Below are positions 35,201-43,099 of a stretch of DNA of 64,000 bases, piece by piece. Numbering within the stretch: position 1 is the stretch's first letter; every line of letters starts with the position of its first letter. This DNA is from DATBHM01 sp963772375 (GTDB lineage: Bacteria; Actinomycetota; UBA4738; JACQTL01), in contig CAVYXG010000001.1 of assembly GCA_963772375.1 (NCBI GenBank), positions 1,736,001 through 1,800,000 on the forward strand, in the 5' to 3' direction. The notes beneath the pieces were generated by a model. The model saw nothing but the letters and a program-made list of their open reading frames with translations. It was not told where the DNA came from and made no database searches. The position numbers were made by a program, and so were the translations under genes.

Positions 35201-35620
35201 GAGCGCGATCAGCGCCTCGCCGGTGGTGATCCCGATCCGGACCTCGAGCGTGCCGTCCTCTGCGATCGCGTCGCGAATGGCGAGCGCGGCCCGAACGGCT
35301 CGTTCCGGATCGTCCTCGTGCGCGGCCGGCGCCCCGAAGACGGCCATGACCGCATCGCCGATGAACTTCTCGACGGTGCCGCCGTGGAGCTCGAGCAGCG
35401 AACGGAGGCGGGCGTGGTACGGCAGGAGGAGCGCGTGGACGTCCTCCGGGTCGAGGCGCTCGGCGCGCGCGGTGAATCCCACCAGGTCGCAGAACAGGAC
35501 CGTGACGACCTTGCGCTCCTCACGGACCTGCGGCGCACCATCGGAGAGCGGCGCCGCGCACGCGTTGCAGAAGCGGGCCCCGCCGGGGTTCTGCTGACCG
35601 CACCTCGGGCACGTGACCAC
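32231..35620 (-). CDS. Class III adenylate cyclase-AAA ATPase-TPR signalling protein
   Basis: The 1129-residue protein starts with a zinc ribbon (CPRCGQQNPGGARFCNACAAPL). A cyclase domain follows with the metal Asp in VLFCDLVGFTARAE, the substrate Lys and second Asp in EKFIGDAVMAVFG, and SGDVVNTAARLEAG with substrate Asp, Asn and Arg: a complete catalytic set. Next comes an AAA/STAND ATPase (Walker A GVPGIGKSRLLYEF near residue 275, Walker B VVVFEDLHWADDALL), then a long helical TPR region to the C-terminus, with no terminal LuxR helix-turn-helix. Such proteins are thought to couple an unknown signal to cAMP synthesis. I prefer GTG 35620 over TTG 35626 because TACCCT lies 7 bases upstream of the GTG. 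Confidence 0.92.
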   Translation of the reverse strand: MVTCPRCGQQNPGGARFCNACAAPLSDGAPQVREERKVVTVLFCDLVGFTARAERLDPEDVHALLLPYHARLRSLLELHGGTVEKFIGDAVMAVFGAPAAHEDDPERAVRAALAIRDAIAEDGTLEVRIGITTGEALIALGARTEAGEHGASGDVVNTAARLEAGAPPGGILVDETTFWATRRAIEYRDAAPVVAKGKVEPVRVWEPIRPHPAGTERPAGAPLVGRTQELSHLRNTLARVDREHVAQLVTLVGVPGIGKSRLLYEFFQGLQQDVGLVHWRQGRSLPYGDGVTFWALGEIVKAHAGILESDGSERTEEKLRAAVSRVIAEPGDATWVELHLRPLVGLGTVETGAGDRRSEAFAAWRRFLEALAEERSLVVVFEDLHWADDALLDFIDYLIDWGDGVPILVLATTRPELLARRTGWGGGRVNSATILLPPLSDAETATIVEVLLGRPVVVGEEQGELLERLGGNPFYAEEFTRMLTERGGNLGLPESVQGLIAARLDALTRPEKELIQDAAVMGREFWVGALGGERRVVEELLHDLVRKEFLRAERRSSVAGETEYVFRHSLIREVAYEQIPRSQRADKHRAAAEWIQGLGRPEDHAEMLAHHYLRALEYAEAAGQPTVELARRAAGTVREAGDRALALNAYPAAIQYYERAIAMAAADGGDARSRCELLLSLGDARARAGEEAPAKETFLAAAAVARSAGSAEQFARAALGYGGRFIWARAWGDEHLVPLLEEGLRMLPERDDPLRVRLLARLAAGPLRDTLPTGPREAMSQEALEMARRIGDPATLAYALEGRHNANQGPEVLEQRLALADELIAVAGGIDDRERAFAGHDYRLHALLELGDLADAKMEVGALSRLADELRQPAQQWFAAVNRAKLTLFAGRLDEAERAIRDAVDLGRSAQSANAEMAFELQMYALRREEGRLDEMVEIVERAADRSPAYPVWRYVLVDVLVQLEMQERAREAFEAIAANDFEFPLEMQWLFSLNLVPEACRFLGDVGRATTVYELLRPLHGRNATLPPELCAGSVSRGLGVLAATMSRWDDAAAHFEAALEMNEAMGARPWLAHTRFDYGSMLLARDRPGDRRRADELLAAAAALAAQVGMRSLSERTVRLRRSIGLG

Positions 35621-35633
35621 GGGCAAGAGGGTA
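35621..35633 (-). promoter_or_regulatory. -10 hexamer TACCCT placed for leaderless start
   Basis: Minus-strand TACCCT (35633-35628) is followed by 7 bases and GTG 35620. This decides the start codon of the cyclase-AAA gene. Confidence 0.5.
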
Positions 35634-35660
35634 CGACGGCGTCCGCTCGCTCCAAGCCGG

Positions 35661-37475
35661 TCACGCGATGCTGAAGTGTCCCCAGACGGAGGGCGTTCTC
35701 CCCCGGTCCCCGTCGGCGGTGACCCGCCAGAAGTACCCCACTCCCCGCCGCAGGGCCTTGGTCTCGAACGTGGAGGCCCGAATGCCCGTCACCTGCTGGA
35801 CGATGCTGCCCCCGGCCTTCACGACGACCGTGTAGCCCTGCACGCACTCCACGTCCGTCCAGTCGAGGACGACCCGCTGACGATGCAGCGTCCTGTCCTT
35901 GGGTGCGACCAGGGCCGGTGGTCCCGGCTTCGCGGGGTACACTTCGACCGCTCCGACGTCGTCTGCCGCACCCTGCGGTCGCGGGATGCCGCGCTGGTCC
36001 GCGCTCGGAGCGCCGCTGCTGGTGCCGGCATCCAGCGTGGGACTGCCTGCCCTCGGAACGATCGTCTCCGTCGGGCCGCCGTGACGGCCCAGCGGGCCGA
36101 GCTTCAGGCCGGCGATCCCGTCGCCGGCACCGAACCCGCACGACGCGTCGTCGGACAGGTTCGAGCCACCTCCGAAGGGGGCGCTGCAGTTGGCCCCGCT
36201 CGAACCCTTGGCGAGCACGGTGTTGGTCAGGGTCACGACCGCCCCGGCATCGGCGTAGATGCCGCCCCCCGAGGTGGCGGCGGAGTTGCCACGCGCGGTG
36301 ACGTTGGTCAGCGAGACGGTGCTGTCGTGGGTCTGGAACACCTCCGCGTAGACGGCGCCGCCGTATCCCTCGGAGGTGTTGCCGGCGATCGTGACGTTCG
36401 TCAGGCTGGAGGTGCCGCCCGCATACGCGTACAGGCCGGCTCCGCGCATCCCCGACGTGTTCCCGGCCAGCGTCGTGCCCGTCACGTCGAGCGCTCCGTA
36501 GCTCCCGATCGCGCCGCCGTACACGCCGGCGTCGTTGCCACGCAGGAAGTCGTCGGCCAGGAGCGCCGGGGCATCCGTCGTTCCGCTGTGGTTCTCGACG
36601 CCCGAATCCAAGCTCGCCGTGTTGGCGTCGATCACGGTGTTCCTGACGAGGATGGACGACGCCTCGTCCGGTACCGCGTCGCCCTGGAGGTAGAGCCCTC
36701 CTCCCTGGTACGCGGTGTTGGCATGGATGTGGCTGTTCCGTAGGTGGAAGGTCGCGAAGGCCTGCAGATCGACCAGCGCGCCTCCGGCGGCCGATGTGGC
36801 CGTGTTCCCCTGGATCGTCAGCCGGTTCAGATCGACGGTGTCGGGGGACGACATCGAGGCGAAGTGGAGCGCGATCCCGCCTCCGTAGGAGGCGCGGTTG
36901 TCCTCGACGACCACGTCGTTCAGCGCCAGCCTGCCCCCGCCACCCTGCCACAAGAGCCCGCCACCCTCGTCGAAGGCCCCCGCGTTCTTCCTGCCGTGAC
37001 GGATGGCCAGGCGGCTGAAGGTCGTGTTCATGGCGCCGGCGAGGACCTGGAACACGCGGTCGTGGGTCACCGACCCGTTGCCGTCCACGATCGTGCGACC
37101 GCTCCCCGCCCCCTTGATCGTCACGCCGTCCGTGATGTCGAGGTCGCCCAGCACCGCCATGTCGTCGTCGCCGGGTCGCGTCAGCCGGAAGGTACCGGCC
37201 GGCACGCGGATCGTGTCCGGGCCCGCATGGAAGTTCGCCTGCATGATCGCCGCCCGAAGCGTGCACCTGCCCGCGTCGTCCCGGCAGACGCCGTTGCCGA
37301 TGTCGGTGTCGGCGCGATCGGCAGTGCTGTCGACGACGTAGGTCTTGGGCGCGCGCTCCGCGAGCGATGCCGCACGAGAGCCCGGAGCCACGAGGCCCGA
37401 CAACAGCAGGCCCGTGGACAGGACCGAAGCGACGCGCAGGCCGGCCCCCAGACGGCTGATCGATCGTGAGGGCAT
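35661..37475 (-). CDS. Secreted right-handed beta-helix protein (CSLREXG-like N-terminus)
   Basis: ATG 37475 has AAGGAGG 9-10 bases upstream. The 604-residue product has a signal peptide (SVLSTGLLLSGLVAPGSRAA). It then shows the CxLRxAI element typical of extracellular repeat proteins (GRCTLRAAIMQAN), and many beta-helix coils with GNT/GGG steps (TIQGNTATSAAGGALV, VTIAGNTSEGYGGAVYA) to about residue 480. ADDVGAVEVYP closes the helix, and a fibronectin-III-like domain (VVLDWTDVECVQGYTVVVKAG to YFWRVTADGDRGRTP) follows. It is likely surface or cell-wall associated; an enzymatic role is possible but no catalytic motif is evident. Confidence 0.85.
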   Translation of the reverse strand: MPSRSISRLGAGLRVASVLSTGLLLSGLVAPGSRAASLAERAPKTYVVDSTADRADTDIGNGVCRDDAGRCTLRAAIMQANFHAGPDTIRVPAGTFRLTRPGDDDMAVLGDLDITDGVTIKGAGSGRTIVDGNGSVTHDRVFQVLAGAMNTTFSRLAIRHGRKNAGAFDEGGGLLWQGGGGRLALNDVVVEDNRASYGGGIALHFASMSSPDTVDLNRLTIQGNTATSAAGGALVDLQAFATFHLRNSHIHANTAYQGGGLYLQGDAVPDEASSILVRNTVIDANTASLDSGVENHSGTTDAPALLADDFLRGNDAGVYGGAIGSYGALDVTGTTLAGNTSGMRGAGLYAYAGGTSSLTNVTIAGNTSEGYGGAVYAEVFQTHDSTVSLTNVTARGNSAATSGGGIYADAGAVVTLTNTVLAKGSSGANCSAPFGGGSNLSDDASCGFGAGDGIAGLKLGPLGRHGGPTETIVPRAGSPTLDAGTSSGAPSADQRGIPRPQGAADDVGAVEVYPAKPGPPALVAPKDRTLHRQRVVLDWTDVECVQGYTVVVKAGGSIVQQVTGIRASTFETKALRRGVGYFWRVTADGDRGRTPSVWGHFSIA

Positions 37476-37542
37476 GGGGACGCGCCTCCTTGCCGGCCGG
37501 ACATCCGGGTCGGTGCCCGGGTCGACGGGATGAAAGGCGCCG

Positions 37543-37569
37543 ATTGTACGTTGATGCGACCGACTGCAA
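37543..37569 (-). promoter_or_regulatory. Possible promoter of beta-helix gene
   Basis: Minus-strand TTGCAG (37569-37564) and TACAAT (37548-37543) are 15 bases apart, short of ideal. A leader of about 60 bases with a good ribosome-binding site would follow. Confidence 0.3.
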
Positions 37570-37595
37570 CAGGCGTCGCCGATTCGTAGGTGGAA

Positions 37596-37610
37596 TACCG
37601 TGAGGTCGAC
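37596..37610 (+). promoter_or_regulatory. -10 hexamer TACCGT placed for leaderless start
   Basis: TACCGT at 37596-37601 is 9 bases before GTG 37611. It favours that codon over GTG 37590. Confidence 0.45.
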
Positions 37611-38633
37611 GTGACCACGTCGCGGCTCGACCTCACGCGAGCGCAGATCCTGGCGTTCCGACGGCACGCCGGCGCGCTCGACGAGCGCCTCCCCGCGGGG
37701 CCGCGCTCACTCCGGCGTGCGGCGTGGGCCGGGTTGCAGGACAGCATGCCCCGGGCCGCGCTCCTGTCGATCCACGCTCGGGTCGAGGGAACCGAACCGT
37801 CGACGTGGGACGACCCGTCGCTCGTGCAGCTCTGGGGGCCGCGGCACAGCGCGTATGTCGTCGCGGCCCGGGACCTCGCGGTCTTCTCGCTCGGGAGGCT
37901 GCCGGACGATGCCAGGGGCCGGCGGAGGGCGGAGGACCTCGCCGTTCGACTGCGTGAGTCCCTCGGGGGCGCCAGGATTCCCTACGCCGAGGCGGGGCGT
38001 GCGCTCGGCGTCCATCACAACAGCCTCAGGTACGCCGCTCAGACCGGCACGGTGCTGATCCGGTGGGACGGCTCGCGCCAGCCGACGATCTGGACCGTGC
38101 CGCCGCCCGAGCTCGATCCGCGCGACGCCCGCCTCGAGCTCGCGCGCCGGTACCTGCACGTCTTCGGACCCACCACGCCCGCGTCGTTCGCGCGATGGGC
38201 GGGGATCACTCCCCGAGCGGGCGCCGATGCGTTCGATGCGCTCGGCAGGTCGCTGAGCCCGGTCCGGATCCCGATCGGGGACGCATGGATCCTCGCCCGC
38301 GACGAGCCCACGTTGCGGGCGGGCGGGGGTCCGGCGGCCGGTGCACGGCTCCTCCCGAGCGGCGACGCGTATTTCCTCCTGTGGGGAACCGACCGCGAGC
38401 TGCTGGTGCCGGATGCCGAGCGTCGGCGTGCGCTCTGGACCTCGCGGGTCTGGCCGGGGGCTGCCCTGGTGGGCGGCGAGGTCCTCGGGACGTGGCGGCG
38501 CGCGGAGGCGACGGTGTCCCTTCAGCCCTGGCGCCGGCTTTCCCGCGCGGAGCGGGATGCGGTGGAGGCGGAGGCGGATTCCCTGCCGCTGCCCGGTGTC
38601 CCAGGGGGGATCGCCGTCCGCTGGGAAGACTGA
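37611..38633 (+). CDS. Winged-helix DNA-binding domain protein (HTH_42/YcaQ-like)
   Basis: The 340-residue protein matches the winged-helix HTH_42 family: LDLTRAQILAFRRHAGALDERL, AAWAGLQDSMPRAALLSIHARV and the middle WGPRHSAYVVAARDLAVF. ARRYLHVFGPTTPASFARWAGI and the late LLPSGDAYFLLWGTDREL are also typical. Members related to YcaQ/AlkX/AlkZ act on DNA (alkylated or crosslinked bases) but most actinobacterial ones are uncharacterised. The start is chosen because of the TACCGT element. The gene is divergent from the beta-helix gene. A glycosylase role is family-based inference only. Confidence 0.8.
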   Translation: MTTSRLDLTRAQILAFRRHAGALDERLPAGPRSLRRAAWAGLQDSMPRAALLSIHARVEGTEPSTWDDPSLVQLWGPRHSAYVVAARDLAVFSLGRLPDDARGRRRAEDLAVRLRESLGGARIPYAEAGRALGVHHNSLRYAAQTGTVLIRWDGSRQPTIWTVPPPELDPRDARLELARRYLHVFGPTTPASFARWAGITPRAGADAFDALGRSLSPVRIPIGDAWILARDEPTLRAGGGPAAGARLLPSGDAYFLLWGTDRELLVPDAERRRALWTSRVWPGAALVGGEVLGTWRRAEATVSLQPWRRLSRAERDAVEAEADSLPLPGVPGGIAVRWED

Positions 38634-38804
38634 CGCGACCGGGGGGACCGATCCCAACACCGGACGGCTCGCGACCACGCGGCACACTGCCGTACCGGCC
38701 CTGCCGGTAACCCACCGCGCGCCACGCGCGCCGGGATGCCGAGTCGTGCCCCTGAGCGGACCTCCCTCGACCCCTTCCATACACGAGGCGACCGCCCGCC
38801 CCGA

Positions 38805-39671
38805 CTACGGTTGCTCGATCACCAACCACGCCACCGGATAGGCCCCGGACACGGGCTTGCTCAGGAAGATCGTGACGGTGTGCGCGGTGGCATTGGTGAC
38901 CGCCGCTTGCACGAAGACGCCGACGACGTTCTTCTGCGCCGTCGCCAGCACCAGGCTCTTGGCGCTCACCGCGACGTGCGACACGACGACCCAGGACTTG
39001 GGCTTGGATGGCGTTCCCCGCACGGTCGCGCTGCCACTGCGGCTGAACTGCACCTTGCCGGCCACGCGCAGCGCGGTGCCGTGCGAGCTCTGGGCCAGCA
39101 CGCCTGCTCCGTGGGCCGATCGTCCGCGCACGCCGTTGCCCGCGCCGAAGTTCGAGCCATAGACCCCGCTGGCGCCGGTGCCGGCGTCCCCCTGCACGCC
39201 GTTCGAGCTCAGCCCCAAACCGTAGATCCCGGTCGCGCCTCCGGTCGCGGAGACGCCGTATTCGGTCCCCTCGGCGGAGACGCCGATGCCGCCGGTTCCC
39301 GTCCCCTTCGCGTGGACGCCCACGAGCCCCGTGCCGTCGACCCCAACGCTCGGCCCGGTCCCGACGACACCGATGCCACCCGCACCCTGGGACAGACCAT
39401 TCACCCCGGCGGCTCCGCTGTGGGAGAAGCCGGTGACTCCGACGCCGGCCTCTGCACGCCATTCGAGGCCGCCGCCGTGGCTGGTGACCCCCGTCGCATT
39501 CGCCGTGCAGTTCGTGGTGCCCACCGTGCACGATCCGTCCGAGATGTAGGAGCCGAGCACCAGATCGCCGTCCACGCCCGCAAGCGCGACCCCCCCTGCG
39601 ACGGTGGTGCAGAGCGCGACGGCAAGCGCGAAGACCGCCCCGGCCGACGTGAGACGAACCCAGGTACGCAT
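38805..39671 (-). CDS. Secreted Gly-Val-repeat protein
   Basis: This 288-residue protein has a signal peptide (GAVFALAVALCTTVAGGVALA). A Cys pair (GSCTVGTTNC) follows, then about 15 short repeats of the form GVxGxG/GVyGxS (GVNGLSQGAGGIGVVG, GVSATGGATGIYGLG) from residue 75 to 200, which should build a beta-solenoid or fibre. A globular beta-rich tail follows (SWVVVSHVAVSAKSLVLATA). Similar proteins occur as exported, phage-fibre-like or adhesin-like repeats in actinobacteria. The start has GGGGAG upstream. No function can be assigned; surface exposure is likely. Confidence 0.75.
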   Translation of the reverse strand: MRTWVRLTSAGAVFALAVALCTTVAGGVALAGVDGDLVLGSYISDGSCTVGTTNCTANATGVTSHGGGLEWRAEAGVGVTGFSHSGAAGVNGLSQGAGGIGVVGTGPSVGVDGTGLVGVHAKGTGTGGIGVSAEGTEYGVSATGGATGIYGLGLSSNGVQGDAGTGASGVYGSNFGAGNGVRGRSAHGAGVLAQSSHGTALRVAGKVQFSRSGSATVRGTPSKPKSWVVVSHVAVSAKSLVLATAQKNVVGVFVQAAVTNATAHTVTIFLSKPVSGAYPVAWLVIEQP

Positions 39672-39773
39672 ACGATCTCCCCTCCCCGATGGAACGCCGA
39701 CGTCGCACGCTGACCCCCCGCGGAGACCGCGTCAAGGCCTCGCCCCAACGGGAAACCGGCATTCGCGGCGCCG

Positions 39774-39966
39774 CGGCAGGCTGGGAGACGTTCCGGGCGC
39801 CCGAGCCGACCACGCTCGCCGAGCTGGCGCGGCGCGGATCGGCGGAGCTGCCGTTCCTCGGTTCGGCGCTCCGGCGACTGCTCGAGGAGCTGCTGGACGC
39901 GACCGACGGCCTGTCCGGAACCGAGCGACGGGCGCTGCGGGCGATCGCAGGCGGCGCGCGCACGCA
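39774..39966 (+). pseudogene. Fragment of a second DUF1835-type gene
   Basis: About 60 residues (GWETFRAPEPTTLAELARRG, then LRRLLEELLDATDGLSGTER) closely match residues near 295-360 of the MerR-DUF1835 protein at 30722-32152. Nothing upstream or downstream extends the similarity, so it is a remnant of a duplicated or inserted copy. It sits between the GV-repeat gene and the terminator of the S53 peptidase gene. Confidence 0.6.
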
Positions 39967-39969
39967 CCG

Positions 39970-40011
39970 GCCGCGAAGAAGGCCCGCCCAACGGGCAGGC
40001 CTTCTCGCGGC
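39970..40011 (-). terminator. Strong hairpin terminator after S53 peptidase gene
   Basis: A long inverted repeat (CCGCGA..GAAGGCC..GCCC / GGGC..GGCCTTC..TCGCGG) lies 19 bases beyond the stop at 40030. The stem is about 18 bp with two bulges and a 4-base loop. It lacks a clear T-tract. Confidence 0.65.
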
Positions 40012-40029
40012 TTTGTCCGGTGGGCGTCC

Positions 40030-41942
40030 TCAGCCGACCGCGCTCAGGAACCCGCTGGTCGGAGTGCCGACGCCGGTCACGTCGTCGTAGCCGGGCGTGG
40101 TGTGCAGACTCAGCGTCTGGTTCATCGTGCGGAGCACGTAGCTCAACCCGGCACTGGCATCGACACCGTTGTCGAAGTTGGTTCGAACGACGGCCACCGT
40201 CGACGCCGGGTTCACGATGTCGTGGTAGGCAGGGGACCCGGCAACCGAGTAGAAGACCGGGTTCGCGAACCCGTGCGGCGCCCCGGCAGCCTGATCGGCG
40301 AGCGCCATGATGCCAGCCATGAGCGGAGACGACAGGCTCGTTCCGCCCAGACGGTACTCCGAGTACTTGACCGAGCCGTCGGGGAAGGTCTGGGTCTGGC
40401 CCACGATGTACCCGGTGTTCGGGTCGCCCACCGCGGAGATGTCTGGCACCGCCCGGCCGGTCCGGCCCTGGGCCTGGAACACCGAGTTCGGCACCACCCC
40501 CTGCTGGTAGGAGGGCTCAGCGAACAGACGACTCACCCCGCCTCCCGATCCGTAGATCCAGTCCCCCGGGGGGGTTGGGCTCCAGGTAGTTCCCGTCCAG
40601 GAGGACGACGTGGTGCCCCATCCCGTCTCGAACAAATAGTTGTTGCTCGCCCCGACCGCGAGACTCGTGCCTCCCACGGCCGTCACGAAGGGGCTCGAGG
40701 CCGGCCAGTCGGCGGTGGTGTACCCGACCACCAGCGACTCGTCGCTGTTGTCACCGGAGGAGAAGTAGATGCCGATCCCCTCGATGACGCCCTGCAGGAT
40801 CGTCTCCTCTTGGGGAAGGATGTAGCCGGGTGGGAGGAGTTCGGTCGGAAAGCCATAGGATTTCGTGACGATCTGCGCAACGTGGCGATCGACCACGTAG
40901 TTCAGCGCGGCATCGAGGTCCTGGAAGTTGTTTGGAGTCCCGACATAGACGACATTCGCGGCCGGCGCCATCCCGTGCACGCCTCCACGTCAAGGGTCTC
41001 CTCGCCATACCAGCCCTGCGGATCCTGACGCTGGCCGCGCTCCGGGTGGTGGTAGGTCCCGGGTGCCACGACCTGGCTGAACTGGCTCCCGCTGAAGGTG
41101 GGGAGACCTCGATTGATCGACCACTGGTTGGCGTCCTGCACGATGGTCGGTGAGGCGTATGCGTCGATGATGGCGACCGTCTGCCCCGACCCGTCGTAGC
41201 CCGAGATCCCGTAGGCACCCTTGATCTGGGACGGGGTGTACCCGCACGGCGCGTAGGGCAGGGTCCCGGACCCGTACGGGTTGGTGAACCCTGTGGCCTG
41301 CTTCTCACCCCAGTACGTCGAACACGGCTGACCGGTGACGAACGCGGGAGCCGGCGGAGCGCCAGGCTTGGCGTCGGTGTGGACGAACTGGGCGCTGTCA
41401 TCCAGCCCGATGACGCCGTCGACGATCCCGGCGAGCGCGGAGGGAACGCTGACCTGCGTGGACGGCGAGCGCACGACGAGGCCATCCGCCTTGTACATGT
41501 TGAAGGTCGTACCGAAGGCTGCAGCAGCCTGAGCGATCGTTCCCTGGGCCGAAACGTAGTGGTGGTTGGCCGGCGTATACACGATCTTGAATCCCTGACT
41601 CACCAGCCAGGACTTGACTGCGCCCACACTCGAGTCCTGCGGGGCGAACCGGGTCCGGAACTGGGCGGGGGTCAGGTAGTGTCCGTAGGAACGGCTGGAA
41701 GGGTCGGACACCGCGGCCGCCAACGCCTTGACCGCGGAGTCATTCCGCCAGCCGAGATAGACCCGGAACCCGACGTTGGCCTTGGGATCCGCAGGACCAA
41801 CACGGTTCTTTGAGGTGGCCCAGGACGGCTTGCTGCCCGGAAGCGTCGAGCGACCCGGCGCCGCATTGGCGGCCACGAGGGCGCTCGCTACCAGGAGCAT
41901 CAATGCCGCGGCAAGCGTCACCGTAGCTCTTCGAAGCGTCAT
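40030..41942 (-). pseudogene. S53 (sedolisin/kumamolisin) peptidase, one frameshift
   Basis: The first frame (ATG 41942, AAGGAGG upstream) encodes a signal peptide, the activation pro-domain (YGHYLTPAQFRTRFAP, HHYVSAQGTIAQAAAAFG) and the start of the catalytic domain to YGEETLDVEA, which bears the catalytic Glu and Asp. The rest, from HGMAPAANVVYVG, is in the next frame and includes SSGDNSDES (oxyanion Asp) and the nucleophile in GGTSLSSPLMAG, ending at 40030. One missing base near 40980 joins them into about 637 residues, a normal length. These secreted acid peptidases act outside the cell. As written the nucleophile would be lost. Confidence 0.88.
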
Positions 41943-41993
41943 CCGAACCTCCTTGTCCGGCTACCGTCGTTCCTGCGCGGACATGTCAGCCGC

Positions 41994-42758
41994 CTACGGC
42001 AGCGACACGTACTGCCCGAGGAAGCCACGAGCCGATGGCGTGTCCATCCGGTAGACCACGTTCGTGGCCCGGCACATGAAGTCCCCGGTGATCGTCGCGG
42101 CCGCCACGATGTCGGTCTCATGCGTTCCGGCTCCCAGGAAGTTCGGGCCGCCGGAATCGCCGTAGCAGGTCCCCCCGTCGCCGAGGCTCGGGTTCATCGA
42201 GATCCGCAGCCAGCTCCGGTTCACCGCGAACAGCCCACCCGTTGCGTAATAGCGGACGTCCGCGTAGTGGAACGTCGGCCCGTGGTTGATCGTCACCGAC
42301 TGGGCACCGTAGCCCACCGGGGTGAACCGCCTCCTCACCTTCAGGTGGCCGAGCGATCCTGCTGTTGGCAGTTCGGCTGGCGTGATCCCGGTCACCGGGT
42401 CGTCGAAGACGACCACGGCCATGTCATACGGGTTGGACTGCGCCTGCCGATATCGCGAATCCGCGTGCCAGGTACCCCAGTGCGTCGTGCCCGTTGCGGC
42501 GTCGTACGTCGAATCGAACGTGACCGCGACCCGGGACAGCCCCTGATCGCAATGAGCGGCGGTCAGGAAGACCGAGGGGGAGATCAGCGTCCCTGAGCAG
42601 GTGGCCCACGTCCCGTCGGAGTACGCGGTCGGCGCGAGGAACGCACCGACTTCAGGATGGCGGTTCCCATCCGGAGCCCCGTTGGTGATGGCACCCGCAG
42701 GCGCAGCGAGGATCAAGATCGACGCCGCCACGGTCGCCGTGCCGAGCAGTTTCCTCAT
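41994..42758 (-). CDS. Secreted trypsin-like (S1) serine protease
   Basis: ATG 42758 follows GGAGGAGAGG; the 254-residue product has a signal peptide (MRKLLGTATVAASILILAAP). The catalytic triad is visible: His in LTAAHCDQG, Asp in NPYDMAVVVFDD and Ser in CYGDSGGPNFLG. The specificity pocket region before the Ser (GTCYGDSGG) and the two Cys pairs match S1 proteases. No long pro-region is seen. It lies beside, and in the same direction as, the S53 peptidase, forming a small secreted proteolysis locus; the two have separate ribosome-binding sites. Confidence 0.9.
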   Translation of the reverse strand: MRKLLGTATVAASILILAAPAGAITNGAPDGNRHPEVGAFLAPTAYSDGTWATCSGTLISPSVFLTAAHCDQGLSRVAVTFDSTYDAATGTTHWGTWHADSRYRQAQSNPYDMAVVVFDDPVTGITPAELPTAGSLGHLKVRRRFTPVGYGAQSVTINHGPTFHYADVRYYATGGLFAVNRSWLRISMNPSLGDGGTCYGDSGGPNFLGAGTHETDIVAAATITGDFMCRATNVVYRMDTPSARGFLGQYVSLP

Positions 42759-43099
42759 GCGTTTCCTCTCCTCCAATTGCCGGGCAACCCATCGATCATC
42801 TGGGTCGTCCGTTCGACATCAGGGCAACCGAGCGCAGAGCCCGCCTCCTCCTTCCACCCGACTCGAGTGGGAGATGGTTCATGGGGTTTGAAGACCCGCC
42901 GATCCAACCTCCCTCGACCGTCACCATCCGCCTAGATATCGCTGGGGAGTACTGGAGCGTTACGGGCGAAGGCCGATTTCGCGGCACGCGTCGGACGCGC
43001 GGGACCGGCAGGTTCCGCTCTCCTTGATCCCGTGGGCCGGCAGTACGTCGGGGCCGAGATCGGATGGCCGGTCGAGCCGTTCGCCGAACCGGGCGGCGG
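42759..43099. other. Intergenic region without recognisable gene
   Basis: This 341-base gap lies between the S1 protease start and the anti-sigma-like stop. Beyond the protease ribosome-binding site at its left edge I see no coding frame with family support, RNA gene or clear hairpin. Confidence 0.5.

Noticed and set aside
32186..35674. Plus-strand frame of 1162 codons opposite the cyclase-AAA gene
   Set aside because: Antisense shadow with no family; the minus-strand product has zinc ribbon, cyclase, AAA and TPR regions.
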